A stretch of DNA of 64,000 bases from Rachycentron canadum. Lineage: Eukaryota; Chordata; Actinopteri; Carangiformes; Rachycentridae. Positions 36,801 through 48,974 of the stretch are shown here, one piece after another (position 1 is the first letter of the stretch; each line of letters starts with the position of its first letter). The notes beneath the pieces were generated by a model. That model searched no databases and was not told the DNA's origin. It saw nothing but the letters and a program-made list of their open reading frames with translations. The translations under genes were made by a program, and so were the position numbers. The stretch spans positions 11,308,126 through 11,372,125 of the forward strand of contig CM076653.1 of NCBI GenBank assembly GCA_038496675.1, written 5' to 3'.

Positions 36801-39084
36801 AATCCTTCAATTTTAATTTTCATTATTATATTCATAAAATACATAAAAGTGCAAACAGCAAAGCATTTCCATCCATCACAGTTTTGTCCATCGAGAAGCT
36901 TATTTTTTGTCTTTGTCCTCACATGATGTTCTGCTGCTGGATCAGAAAAATTCAGATTTTCTAATCTGATTTTGAGACGATCAAGATTAAAATCCATTGA
37001 CACAGTCAAATTTAAAGTTCTGTTGTTTGAAATATTTAAAGGGCTGGTTTAAACCACAAAAATATTTGCTTACTTATCTCAAGTGGTATTGAGGCGTGCA
37101 GAGAGTTTCGGTTTTTATGCGCCAAGGTTTTGAGATTTGTTTCTGAAACTTCTGTCGACACTCAAACACAACACAGGTGAGGACTGCAGGATTTCATCTG
37201 TGAATTTCAAAAGTGACAAATTCAAAAACAGTTTCTATTTCCACAAGTTACAGGGGATTACTGTCAACTTTTGAAGGGACTATATCGTCACAGGAAAGTA
37301 GTTCCAGTAAATATGGCTGACGCATCTGTGAATTCATACAGGAAGCTGTTTCTAAAAAGACAAGCTGTTGATGAATGTTTTTAACTGTGCCCTTACCTCA
37401 AACCTGAGCAAATAAAACCAGATGGTTTCATACCACTAATGCTGAGTGTAACGTGGCCCCTTAATCATGAATTATCCACCTGATGGGCTTAGTGCACAGC
37501 ATGTAGTTCACTGAATGTAAAGGAGCATTAAAGAAGATTAAAGTGCATGTTTGCTCAAAACTTTCAGAAAAGTGTTCAGTTTGTTCAGTGTTGTGGGTTT
37601 TGAAATGTGAACACCTTCATTCTGTCAGTCAGTCACAGTGTCCAGTCAGAGGACAATGGACGAAGAGCGTCGAGCAGCGATGATCCTCACATGACATTAC
37701 AGCCCCTGCAAAAGTCAGATACGACCAGTTATTACATCACTTCTCAGCAAATCCTGTAAAAACATCATCATCATCATCATCATCTGTCACCTGGGAAAGG
37801 ACCTGAATGTTGGCTTCACTGTTTTAATCCTTGTAAATTAAAATGAAATGAAAAAAATGATGAAATAAGGGTTTACCTCAGGAGATCATTTGTCCCCAAT
37901 GCCTTCAGACTCTGTCCTCAGCCAGAGGAAGTGGCTCATTCACTGGACTCTTTTAATTATTATTAGTTACTATTATCACGATTATCATCACTACTAGACT
38001 CCTGGATTTCACTCTCGATTAAACTGACAGTCTCCTCTCGTTCATCATTTCATCATTTTATCTCTATTTTTATTTTGTTTTTAATACCTTGTTTTTCTTT
38101 TCTGTTGTTCTTTATCACTTTAGTGTTTCTTCAGTGCAAATTCATTTACGATAGCGCTTCCTCAGTTCCTGTTATGGTTGTGTTGCTTTTATTACTTAGT
38201 GCTATTTGTGTAAATGTGAGTAAGAGTGCTTTTAAATGTCCTGTACAAATATGACGATTGACATCATTTTATCTCTTCTATCTATCTATTTGTCAGAAGT
38301 CTTGAAGCCTCATCTCATCTCTGATACACTTTGTTTTTAAAACAGTAAAAAAAAAAGAATAATTCATCAAGCAGCAGACTGAGAACAAGTTGGATGTGTT
38401 TTCATTTAAAATGTTGGTGCAGCCAAACTGTAAAAACTGATCGGGGATGTAAACATCCGGGTCTGGGCTCCAGCCCTGACCTGTAACAATGTGACAGCAC
38501 CACATGACTGTGAATCCATATAGGTCCAGGTTTAATCTGCCTTCGATGACAGACTGTTCCTCAGCCAAATTGCAGTTGGCGTGGTCATGTTTGAAATGTT
38601 CTTCCAAGGGTGTGTGTGTGTGTGCAGAAAGGTGTGTGCGTGTGCAGCAATCTGATTGGCATGAAGAACTGATCCAAACAATATGCCTAGAAAAACTGAA
38701 GCGCAAGGAGTCCAAATCGAAACAAAACACACAGAGGTGAGGTTCTGAGTGTAAGGGCACGTATAAGTTTCCATACAGTGAAAACACAGACGCAGCTGGA
38801 CAGGTGAGTGTGTCTCAGTCCTATGCATTTAATGCACTTTGTAGCAGCAGAATGCATTTAATCACAGTGACACACCCAAGAATGAACCTGGATCCAGTTC
38901 AGTAACCTTTGAGCTTAGTGTGGTGAGCACAAGTACACAAGCTGCGCATGTTCAAATACCTCACGAGGAGAATTTACACATAAAGGCCTCATCATGGCCC
39001 CTGCACCAACCCTAACCCTACCCGATAACGCCTACACACTCATGCTCTTGCAGGAGTTTGCATTTGGTCTCCCATTGGTCGCAT
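33891..39084. other. no gene recognised
   Basis: AT-rich, with many short open frames, none supported. About 35700-35800 resembles the GCTAACATGCTAGC-rich repeat seen at 48975-49640. A short (CAT)n run sits near 37768. The 164-codon minus-strand frame at 38293-38787 has no motif or splice context. Confidence 0.4.
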
Positions 39085-39195
39085 TTGGAGGAAAATAGAC
39101 CATAAAGCAGGCTATGCGTTGGGGGGTGTGGCTTCAGCGTGATTGACAGACTGCACAACAGGAAAAAGATGGCTGACGGCCGAATTACAAACACG
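39085..39195 (+). repeat. R1 repeat fragment
   Basis: About 110 bases matching the R1 block GAGGAAAATAGACCA-AAAGCAGG, GGGGGTGTGGCTTCAG-GTGATTGACAGA and the AAGATGGC end. The C/T-rich tail is largely missing. Confidence 0.75.
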
Positions 39196-39489
39196 AAAAC
39201 TACAAAGCAAAGATTAAAAAAATAAATAAATAAAGAGTTAGCAGTTGGGTTGGGGGGGGTCACACCGGGTGTGTCTCCAGATCACAATGTTCTAATTTTA
39301 AGAACCACCCACCAGGTCTTTCAATTAGACACGATTATGTAATTGCTGAGGTTTGCAGCTGCACTTCCCAGCATTGCTCTTCCTCACTCCATGAACGATC
39401 TGGAAAGTCCACCGCCGTTCTGATCTGGCGCTCCCTATGGTCCGGACTTCCTGATTGGACAACCTCCTTCTCGTTAACGAGCACCAGGT

Positions 39490-39933
39490 TTGATGACAGC
39501 TTGTTTTGACACGTCATCTGATGCCTTGAGACTTCCCAGCAAAAGAGATTATTGTTTTACAGGCAGAGGACGACGGGGTACGTCTTCTCTGATCTGTGTG
39601 GTGGAAGGTGGTAAGATATGGTGGGTCCACCATGTTTCTAACGTGCAAAAGCTTCTTCCCCGGTGTCCTTGCCCGACCTTGTCATTCACTGAGGCTACCT
39701 GGTCACCAACCACGCAGACTATATTTGCTGTGTGGGCTGAAGGAGCTGCCGTCAGCAAAAACCCTCCTTCTAAATATAGGTTAGAGGGACACGAGATGAC
39801 AGTAAATAAATCGCACAAGTGGTCTTTAACTTGTTGTGCAATCCCAGCGCGTGATGATGTGAGCCTTTTATTTAGAGTGCATGTTGTCATCCAGCCTTTC
39901 AGAGCCTTGATCCTGTCTCAGCTGTTGGACTGA
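39490..39933 (+). other. 147-codon open frame, possible decayed mobile-element ORF
   Basis: An open frame of 147 codons on the plus strand overlaps a 113-codon frame on the minus strand (39549-39890). The plus product contains TGRGRRGTSSLICVVEGGK and HKWSLTCCAIPARDDVSLL; the minus product contains ANIVCVVGDQVAS and VPRRPLPVKQ. The block is less AT-rich than its surroundings. I do not recognise a domain with confidence. The style suggests a repeat-derived sequence and not a host gene. Confidence 0.3.
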
Positions 39934-40139
39934 GACAGCTGCAGTGACACATCTCTCTGATATTAATCACAGTGAGTCAGATCTGGTGTAATCATGAGTT
40001 GCGTCTGCAAGTCTTTACAGGGTCTCAAAACCAGTTTCAGGAAGACGCTGAGGTTTTTAGAGTGGTTACTAACATCATTAGAACTAATTACAGTATGTTT
40101 TTAAAAGGTCTGTGTGATTTATCTGAACTATATTCTTCT

Positions 40140-40315
40140 GATGGGTCTACCTCTGAGGTCTCCTCCCAGTTGGACATGCCCGGAAAGCCTCCAGGGGAAA
40201 GGCGTCAGGTAGGAGGCATCGTCCTTACCAGATGCCCGAACCACCTCAACTGGTTCCTTTTGATGTGAAGGAGCAGCAGCTCTACTTCAGTCTTTAAGGC
40301 TGAGCCCAGCCTATG
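40140..40315 (+). repeat. interspersed teleost repeat, copy 2 (truncated)
   Basis: Matches 2860-3045 in the same orientation (GTTGGACATGCCCGGAAAGC, CAGATGCCCGAACCACCTCA, GTGAAGGAGCAGCAGCTCTA). The first half of the element is absent. Confidence 0.75.
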
Positions 40316-43195
40316 AATGCAATGCATTTCAGCCACTTGTATTTGTAGTCTTGATTATTCTGTCACTACCCAAAGCTCATGGCCATGGGTGACTGTTAGA
40401 ACAAAGATAGACTGGTAAATTAAGAGCTTTGCTTCCTGGCTCAACTCCCTTTTCACCACAATGGAACGGTTCATAGTTGGCATTATTCCATCTGTCAATC
40501 ACCTGCTTCATCTTACCCTCATTTGTGAACTGAGATACTTGAACTACTTCTCTTAGGGTCACAGCTCACCCCCTGACCAGAGGGAGCAGTCCACTCTTTT
40601 CCGGCTGAAAACCACGTCTTATGATTTTATGAAAGTCAACCAGAAAAAAAAAAAAATTGCATACAAACCTCGAATGCATAAGATCAAGGCATCTTTAAGT
40701 CTTCAGGCTAATTTCTGTAGTGAAACTGATCCACAAGTGAACACACTTTTCAGTTGTTTTTTTTTTTTTTCAGCAATGAGTCTGCAGGGACAGGACGTCA
40801 GTGGACGTCACACAACAGCGTTGGGATGTTTTGACACCATAGCAATGAGTCCTTGGTGACACGGATAGAGACAAAGACAAATACAAAGAAGCTTTTTATA
40901 GCCTTTCATCATCATTAGCATAACTCCCTCATATTGATTCTTTCTTTTCTTCCTCTTTTATTCAATTTGACTTACAGGAAGAGACACACCTCTGATAATG
41001 ACCTCTCAGCCTTTCACAGCTGGAGCGTTCTCAGTTGCATTCAGTCAAATTTATCAGCAAACCGGGGCCAGAACAGGTCAACAATTGTGTCTTGGTTGCA
41101 GTTTTCTGTTCATATAGGTTTTTATGCTGGTAACATCTAGGTACTTTCCTCCCCACTGAAAGAAAACACACTGATATGGGCCACTAAACAGCCAGGCGCT
41201 CCACCCCTTCACTTCTGATGGTGAAGTCGAAACTTAATTAACAAAGCAAATGACTCAAATACAGCAGTGTTTCTGCTCCATGAGTCTGATCTGACAAAGC
41301 ACCAGGTTTATATTTTGATTGTGCATATTTGAAAATAATAAAATAAGGCAGACTGTTTTGACATTATTACTATCCTAGCTTCTGTTTAGTTTTATTTTTT
41401 TTTCTTGTAATTTTGCATATTTTTTTCTTCCTTATAATTATTATTCACTAAAGACACTGGACAGGTCACTGAGGGTCCCTCTTCTTAACAGTCTGATGAT
41501 CTGGTTTTTCCCTGGTTCAGGCAGTTCCTCACCATGTGGCACACTGGTGCAGTTTAAGCCTGTATTTCCTTTATGACCTTGTTCTTATTATCAGCTTTAA
41601 TTGGAAATCATGCGTGCACTGGTATTTTAAGTATGTCTAACCTGCTTTTAATTATATGTAGGATTCAACGCTTTAATATTGCAAAAGGTGTGAACTCTGA
41701 TTAGTCATATACAATGTCTTGGCTCAGATGAGCGTGGATTTTAACAAAAACTAAATTTATATGTGAATTTTTTATTTGGTTAATCCATCAGTATATCAGT
41801 CACATCAGTTTTCTGTCGTGTCTAAACCCAGGAATGAACCAGTTATGAGACAAACATCAATGGACAAAGTAAAACGACTTCTAACTACAAACATGGCTGT
41901 CACTTTTTTGCAATCCTTTGCGATCACTTTGTGTCTCTTCGTGGTAGTTTTGCATCTTTCTTTGTGATAATTTAGCACCTCCTTGTCATCTTTCTGTAAC
42001 TCCTATAAAGGGTTCTGTGACAATCACTTCCTACATAGGCACAGGCCCAGGGCCCACGTTGTCCCTCAGGCCCCTTTGATGTAAATGCCAATAAACCAGT
42101 AGACTTTATGAATAACTGCTAGCTTTCTTATTTGTTTCTCATCATTCGTTAACTAGTATGACTGTAGAAACACTGTTGCACGGTGTGCTATTAAAAAGAG
42201 TCTTGCATATCCCCTGTTTTGCAGATGATGCAGCATTGTTACTGTCATTCAGCCGTGAGAAACTAATGAGAAACCCAGTTACCTGTACGCAGGTACAAGG
42301 CATTAGCATCGTACCCACCCTGATTGTGGAAAACACGTTTCTCACAACTGCGTTGTTTAAATGTGTGAATGTATAAATGGACTGATTTCTTCTTTACTGT
42401 GACATATTTCCATTTAGTTCATGATGTTAGTGTGAAACATTAGAGAAAGATGGATCAACTGAGTAACAAACCAAGAACCTTTTAGAGACAGACGCAATTT
42501 GGTTACTCTCTCTGACAGATGGAAAAACATATGGTTATCTATGACGGCTTTATTGGTTAGGCTGTTAAGTTACACCCATATCACAGCCTGAAGTCACCAC
42601 TGATGACAAAGTCTTTCTCAAGAAGTGATGGAAGGAGCAGTTTGAAGCGAGTGTTGTAACCAACAGTTTATTCTGGTCGAAAGGCAAAGTCCTCTTCATT
42701 AGTCTGTCTAAAATGGAAATTAAGTTAAAATAAATATGAGACTTTAAAGGTTAGTTGAGTCACACTTAAACGCCCTGAAACATTTTTTCCTCTATCAACC
42801 TGTCGTTACGATCAACGGGATCCTACATGATCACAGTCATTTGTATAAAAGTTAGCACTTATTGCTTTTTACACTGGTTTGACATTGGTGTTCATTCATT
42901 GAAAAAACCATGTGCCTCTTTCTACAGAAGAGTTTAGCAACACTGGAATCAAACTGTGATAAGAGTCGTGGGCTTGTTTACTAATGTTGCCTAGTTTCTG
43001 TCAATCTGATCTGATGAAAAACTAAAAAAAAACTATGACTGTGTACCAAACTCACACAATATTTAATATTATAGAGAAATGCTTGTAACTGATTTGAAAC
43101 TTGGAAGTTTTCATTAAAGTTCTTATTAAGATCAAAAAGTCTTCAACTTAAATTAAGAAAATCATCTAAACTTAGGAAAACTGTTAGTAATAATA

Positions 43196-43202
<7 letters not shown>
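40316..43202. other. no gene recognised
   Basis: AT-rich sequence with poly-T and poly-A runs. No exon, RNA or repeat family was recognised. Confidence 0.4.

Positions 43203-43236
<34 letters not shown>
43203..43236. repeat. (TA)n microsatellite
   Basis: Seventeen uninterrupted TA units. Confidence 0.95.
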
Positions 43237-43238
<2 letters not shown>

Positions 43239-43539
43239 TATGCACTGGTATTTACAATTCTGTGGCATTTTGTGCACATCAGTTGTTTTATTTTTATTCC
43301 AGTTGTTTTCTGATGGTTAACTTGAATCATAAACTTGCCAAACAAAGAGAACCAATGTTGAAAGATAAATACTTTCCTTAAACCTTGAGTGATAAGATAC
43401 CAGCATCAAGCTACACTGTGGACGTGTCAGTACTTCCTTATAAACCTCACAGTTCCTACACCTGTTTTCACCAATCGCACACAAACAGGTGAATGCCATC
43501 CATATTTGTAAAAGGTATTCAGATCCTATATTTGAGTTA

Positions 43540-43840
43540 AAGTGCCAATAACAGATTTTGAAAACACTCCATTCAAGTTAAAGGCCTGTGAGTTTCAGCT
43601 CATTGTTTTTGCTCTGGACCACAACTTTCCTGTTTTGCTTCGCTCTCTCTCACTGCTTCGGTTTTCAGAGAAAAAGGCTCTAAAGACAAACTTTACACAA
43701 CCTGCTAAGCAGCAGAAAACAGCAGACAGACACAGTCAGAGAGCAGCTGGTGAACACAGTGGAGCATTTAGCAGCATGAGAACCTGATACTTCCCTCAGG
43801 AATGGGTGGAGAACAAACACAGAGCTTAAAGAGTGGGAAC
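43540..43840 (+). repeat. repeat family R3, copy 2
   Basis: Longer copy of the element at 26780-26965. The shared core is GCAGACAGACA, AGCTGGTGAACACAGTGGAG, CATTTAGCAGC and GGGTGGAGAACAAACACAGA. The 5' portion, with CTTTCCTGTTTTGCTTCGCT, is not seen in the other copy. Confidence 0.75.
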
Positions 43841-44994
43841 ACTGGGCTCATTTCATCAGGTGGACACAAACAACACTCCACATGAATGATGCTTCTCTAT
43901 TTACGGCTGGATGTAAAAAAATAAGCAACTTATTTATACATAAAGTACAGTCTGGAGGTTTTACAACCCAGAGGTTGGGCCCCTCCGATGGGTCACAAGA
44001 TCCACAAGAGGGACAGAAAATTGTACAGTTTGGACGAACTTTCTCTAATCTTTGCTTTTTATTGTAAATATTAAAAAGTTTTACAACTATAAACAAAGCC
44101 ATGTGAGGAGTGGTGAGATGCTCAGTTTGCCAGAACTTTATCTATTTTATTCTTTAACGTGACTTTTTCTTGCTCTGTGCTGTTCTTCTGCCCTCTTTAT
44201 TTCAGGTTCAGGTGATCTGTATGTGCCCTATATTAACTACATTACCCAGACGGCACCACATGATTGACATGTTCCACCTCTAAAAATAATCAAACTAACC
44301 TACTTGCTAGAAACTTATTCAAAGCGAATTAAACAAACCTGATGCAGTTTATCTCCAGACTGAATATGTCACCACCTGATAGCTAACTACTCCTTCAGCA
44401 AACTCCCTCTTTTATCTGTCTGTGTCTGAATGTTGTGTGTTCAGAGGGATCATGGAGCCAGTTTGATAGATGTGGAGTAACTGTTACTGCACACACAGTT
44501 CAGTGTGTAGGCTCAAATTAACAATATAAATATATATATAATATACATCAGTGATATCTCTTAGTATCTTTTATTCACTGTAGAAATTTTAAATTTAATG
44601 TTTTGTTTATTTCAGCCGATGCAGAGGCAAGTCCTGGAGTAAATGTCTCTTTGGTGGAACTGCTCCCACCTGACACATGACAAGACGCCCAACTACAGAT
44701 ATGCCCCTCTGAATTTTAGTGAAATAGAAACTAGAAAGTAGTATTTTAGTACAGCACCAGAGTAACTGTACAAGCCAACAGCCAATTTTCTACTTCTGTA
44801 GTAAACATGTGAGGTTAAATGTGGACGTTAGTGCCGTCTACACTGCTGGCCTACGTGTCCTATGTGCACTCGGGATGTTTTGCTGTTTGACTTCACTGTC
44901 AGCTGATGGTGTTTATCTCAGCTCTGCTCACTCGCTCATGAGGCTCCAGAGAAACGCGTGGGAATAGTTAACTGGCTGCCACCTCATGTTACCA

Positions 44995-44998
<4 letters not shown>

Positions 44999-45075
<77 letters not shown>

Positions 45076-45091
45076 NNNNNNNNNNNNNNNN

Positions 45092-45181
<90 letters not shown>
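44999..45181. repeat. (CA)n microsatellite with assembly gap
   Basis: A long pure CA array interrupted by 16 N at 45076-45091. The N run marks an unresolved stretch, so the real length is unknown. The long open frames on both strands here come from the repeat. Confidence 0.97.
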
Positions 45182-45183
<2 letters not shown>

Positions 45184-46574
45184 TCCTGTGTACCCAAAAC
45201 AAAAGGAAAACTGGAAAAACCAAACTGTGGGTGACTCTACGAGGCAGAACAGGTTGGGTCTTGACAGATGCTAATGGCAGTTGCATTAGTTGCTGTTGGT
45301 TGGTTGGTTTTCGATTGTTTTTTTATTCAGACCAGTTCATCAAACAACACTTTGCTATTCAAAGAGAGAAAGGCTAAAAAGCTTTAATGAATCACAGCTC
45401 AAGTTAACGCTCTCACTATTTCTGTTTACCTATCCAGGCCTCAAATAGCCTCCAAACAAACACACAATCCCTCTTTTCATTATAACCTGGAAATCCAGTT
45501 TTATAGTGATTACACGCCCTTGTGCAAGTATACAAGTTATATGGGAACTCAATGTTCCCAGACCTTCCTTCTCTATCCCCCCTGGCTCTCTGAACCTCAT
45601 TCCTCTCATTCCTCCTGAACACTGCCACAAACTGCTCCTCTCCCGCTGGGTGAAGGTTTTGCAGCTGAGACACAGTATAAAAAAAGTCTAAGTGCAGAGA
45701 GAGAAGGGCAGAAAGTCTGCTATCTTTACAGTGCAATGATTAAACGGGGAATGAAAGGACCGAGCTTTTGGCTGACGTGTATTTACAGGTATATGACTTT
45801 GCCAAAGACAAGTCAAAAACAAGTGTGCTCTTGTGAGCTCGGCTTTGAAACGCATGACAGAGTAAATTTACTTTAGGAGGAAGCAAACACAGTCAGCTGA
45901 TTGTATAGCTGGGAAAGAGGGAGAGAGAGAACAGACAGACACTTTGGATGAGATCCTATCGTCCTATAAATGACATGTTTTTATGGTTTATGGGTGAGAC
46001 TAGAGGGAGATCATCAGCATGGATTAGGCCTAAGGTCTTTTATTTAGTGTTGTGAGCATCGAAGAAGCAGATGATCATGACAATGCAGAGGAAAACAGGA
46101 AGTAGGACACAATGTCAATAACAGGAAGAAATTAATAAACCATTGTTTAGCAAGAACGAAAAGTCAGGGAATGGGGAAGAGAAATTAAACTTATTATGAA
46201 AGGCATCAGAACTGGGCAGGTTTTTACTTGGTCAAAGGGAAAGTGAAGACCAAACACTGCAGAACAGGCAGATGCGAACATAAATCTACATCAGATATAG
46301 TTCATTCAATCATGAGGTCATCCATTTCCTGTGGAGACTGAGCGCCCGAATGCATTTTCCTGCCAGATTCTCCACTGCTGACTAATCTGATGTACTGGGG
46401 AGCTGGAGGGGAGATAAAGGCTGTGGAATTTGAATGACTGTAAGCAGGATGCAGTTCACATGGCCACCACCTGACTCATCTTTAACCAGTCAGAATGACA
46501 AAGGTGATTCATAAGTTGATCCTTACCCAAAACCAAGAAGTTATAAAAAAAAAAAAAAAAAGTGATGTCTGAAC
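45182..46574. other. no gene recognised
   Basis: No supported exon or repeat. Several short overlapping frames near 45420-45740 are open on both strands without recognisable motifs. A 17-base poly-A run lies just before the R1 copy at 46575. Confidence 0.4.
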
Positions 46575-47212
46575 CAGAGACTGTAATAAAAACATAAACT
46601 CCCTGTAAAGTGAAGCCAATCCTGAAGAGCTTTAAACCTTTATTCTCTCTAATGACCATCAGGGGCGACTCCTCTGGTTGCTAAAGAAGTCAGATTGTAT
46701 TGAAGTCTATGGGAAAATGTCCCTAGTTCTCCTCTGATTTATGAACTCAGTAAATGTTTTCCTAATGGGTTTATGGTCTCAAGTCTTCACTACAACAGGA
46801 TGTTTCATATTAGGAATAAGAATATAATAAATAGACCATAAAGCAGGGGATGAGTTACAGCATGGCAACCATGTGATTGACAGACTGCAATTTAATTAAT
46901 TTATTGTTCTTATTTTATATTTAGTTGTAAATAATATACACTATAATTTGAGGCACTTTTCCAAATAGAGCAGATCTAAACCTTCTGTTTATAATATTAG
47001 CACTTGGCGACAGTGGCAAAGAAAAACTTTCTTTCAAGAGGCAGAAACACTGAGCAAAAACCAGACTCAGGGTGGGCGGCCATCTGCCCTGACCGGCGCC
47101 ACACACGGCGACCTGCCTGACAATCAGGATAGATTAGAGAGCAGGTCACAGCCACCCCTCACTCCTCCTCGTCTCCAGCTTCTTCTGGTTTAAAAAAAAA
47201 CAAGATGGGCCT
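46575..47212 (+). repeat. R1 repeat, copy split by an insertion
   Basis: The first part (46575-46887) follows R1 from TAAAGTGAAGCCAATCC through GAAGTCTATGGGAAAATGTC to the GTGATTGACAGACTG block. The last part (47110-47212) resumes at CTGACAATCAGGATAGA and ends with the C/T-rich tail and TTCTTCTGGTTT. About 220 bases of foreign sequence separate them. Confidence 0.8.
46888..47109 (+). mobile_element. retroposon-like insertion inside an R1 copy
   Basis: An insert with an AT-rich start and the block GACAGTGGCAAAGAAAAAC, AGAGGCAGAAACACTGAGCA, ACCAGACTCAGGG and GGGCGGCCATCTGCC, a pattern I associate with a widespread fish retroposon tail. Its boundaries are defined by the break in R1. It is younger than the R1 copy that holds it. 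Confidence 0.6.
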
Positions 47213-48824
47213 CTAAACGGCAAAGCGCCGCAATGCGGTTACACTTGGTTACAGCTATCATCTACTGCATGTGAGGTATCAATGTGACGTGTAAATCGTA
47301 GTGTCTAACTTGAGCTTGTTCGGTTTGCCCGCCTCCTGCTCCACCCTAGTCTGCTGATTGGCTGCCTCTTGCCGCAAACACACAATCGAGGAGGAATTTA
47401 TTTTCGTTTTAATGTTTTTATTGTGTTTTATAGACCCGGTGAATTAGGATTATTTATTTTCATGCAACATTTCGCCTTTTTTTTCCTGTTGTTCTTGGTT
47501 TTGTAGAAATGAAGCTTTTATTTTGAAGAAAGTCAAATATTTCCGTTCTACATGAAGCAAATTTTCACTTTGCCAGTGTAGAGGGGCTGAGTGTTAAGTG
47601 TGAGAACGAATGATTTATTCTGCTCTCGTCACCAAAGGCAAAGACTGAACCTCGTGTTGCTCTCTGCAATACGACACTGGAGATGCACTGTCCCTTTAAA
47701 GAGCGTGGGTGAGCGGAAGAATGTGTATTTCCCCATCCACAGATTTCAGCACCAAGCCCTTTAATCGAGTCAGTTATGTGTGTGTAGGAGGCAAAAGCTG
47801 GCCAGTGTTTTACTCAAAACACAGATGGTGTGAGATTTTCGCAGGTAAAGCAGGGAAAGGTTTCTGTGGGGGTTGAAAAAGCACACAGTCGCTCAGTACA
47901 GCTGTCAGAAAAAAAAAAAACAAACAACATGCTTTTCTGGATATGACTTGAGGCCATGATGAGGAAACGACTGAGACTTAAGAAATGAGACCATAGAGAG
48001 GCAAAATATGTTCAGGCAGGAAAACAAATCATCTTAAATGGGTTATATTTACATGCCAGCAGCCTGAGCTGTATACCTTATGCTTGAGACATGGTTTGAA
48101 TTCAGCCTCTGATATTTATGGTTAATGGTTGTTACAGCCCAGCCACTTGAATGGTCTTTAAAGAAAATCAGCAGAAACCAAAAGGAAAACACTTTTCTTT
48201 AAGACAACAAAGAGAATTCATCTGCATTGCAAGAATGTGGTTGCTTTTGCATAAGTTTGGTAGCAAATTCCCTGGTGTTTTGACAGATTCTGGCTTGGCC
48301 ATGTTTGGATCCGTTTCATAATCTTTCTTAAATGCCTTTCTCTTCTTCTTTCGCTGCTAAAAACCACCAGGTAGCTTCTGTAATTCTTCAAATCGCACAG
48401 GGGAAAAGTGCATAGACAGAAAAACAAAACTGTCCCTGTTCTCTTTATGTAAGCTGTTGAGCATCTTCTGGGTCCACTGAAGGAGTCTCTGCATTCCTTT
48501 GCGCTAAGCTTTGTTTTTCTGGACTCATGGGGGCATGACTGGACGTTAGGAAAGCCTCGGATCACTGAGCTAATGCAACGCAGTTCATGTGTACTGCAGG
48601 CACCCGGCGTGTTTGTGTCTCAGGTGAAATCCAGGGCAAAGTGACCTGAGGTCGGTCAACAGGCCCTCATGACCGGAATCTGTCTGGTTATCCTCGTGGA
48701 TCAGACTCAAGGTTTTATCCAGAGCATGAAAAAAAAAAAAACTCTTCTACATCAGCCTCATTTCAATCAACACAAATCCCACAAAAGAAAGCAAAAGTAT
48801 AAAAGGTGGAACACACCTAATCAG
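47213..48824. other. no gene recognised
   Basis: Includes a moderately CpG-containing patch at about 47290-47400 with an inverted CCAAT (GATTGGC). No exon is supported. Confidence 0.4.
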
Positions 48825-48900
48825 AGCTCAAATGATTAGTATGAAGGAAAATGAATCAACAGCAATTATGATAATCAACTAATTGTCGAAGTAGGTTGTT
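48825..48900 (+). repeat. AT-rich repeat family R6, copy 1
   Basis: CAGAGCTCAAATGATTAGT followed by ATGATAATCAACTAATTGTC resembles the start of 60695-60880. This ATTAGT/ATCAA-rich pattern is a common fish interspersed repeat. Confidence 0.5.
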
Positions 48901-48974
48901 AAGTGCCAAGACTACAATCCCACAGCCATACTGCCAGAGAGGCCGAGAGGCCGTAATCAGGACACAGCAGTGCT

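Noticed and set aside
38293..38787. 164-codon open frame on the minus strand
   Set aside because: Includes a TG/CA-rich patch translated as HTHT-like sequence, an overlapping frame is open as well, and there is no conserved motif or adjacent exon. Best explained by chance.
44928..45377. Overlapping frames of 82-139 codons on both strands
   Set aside because: Translation of a (CA)n array with an N gap. Not coding.
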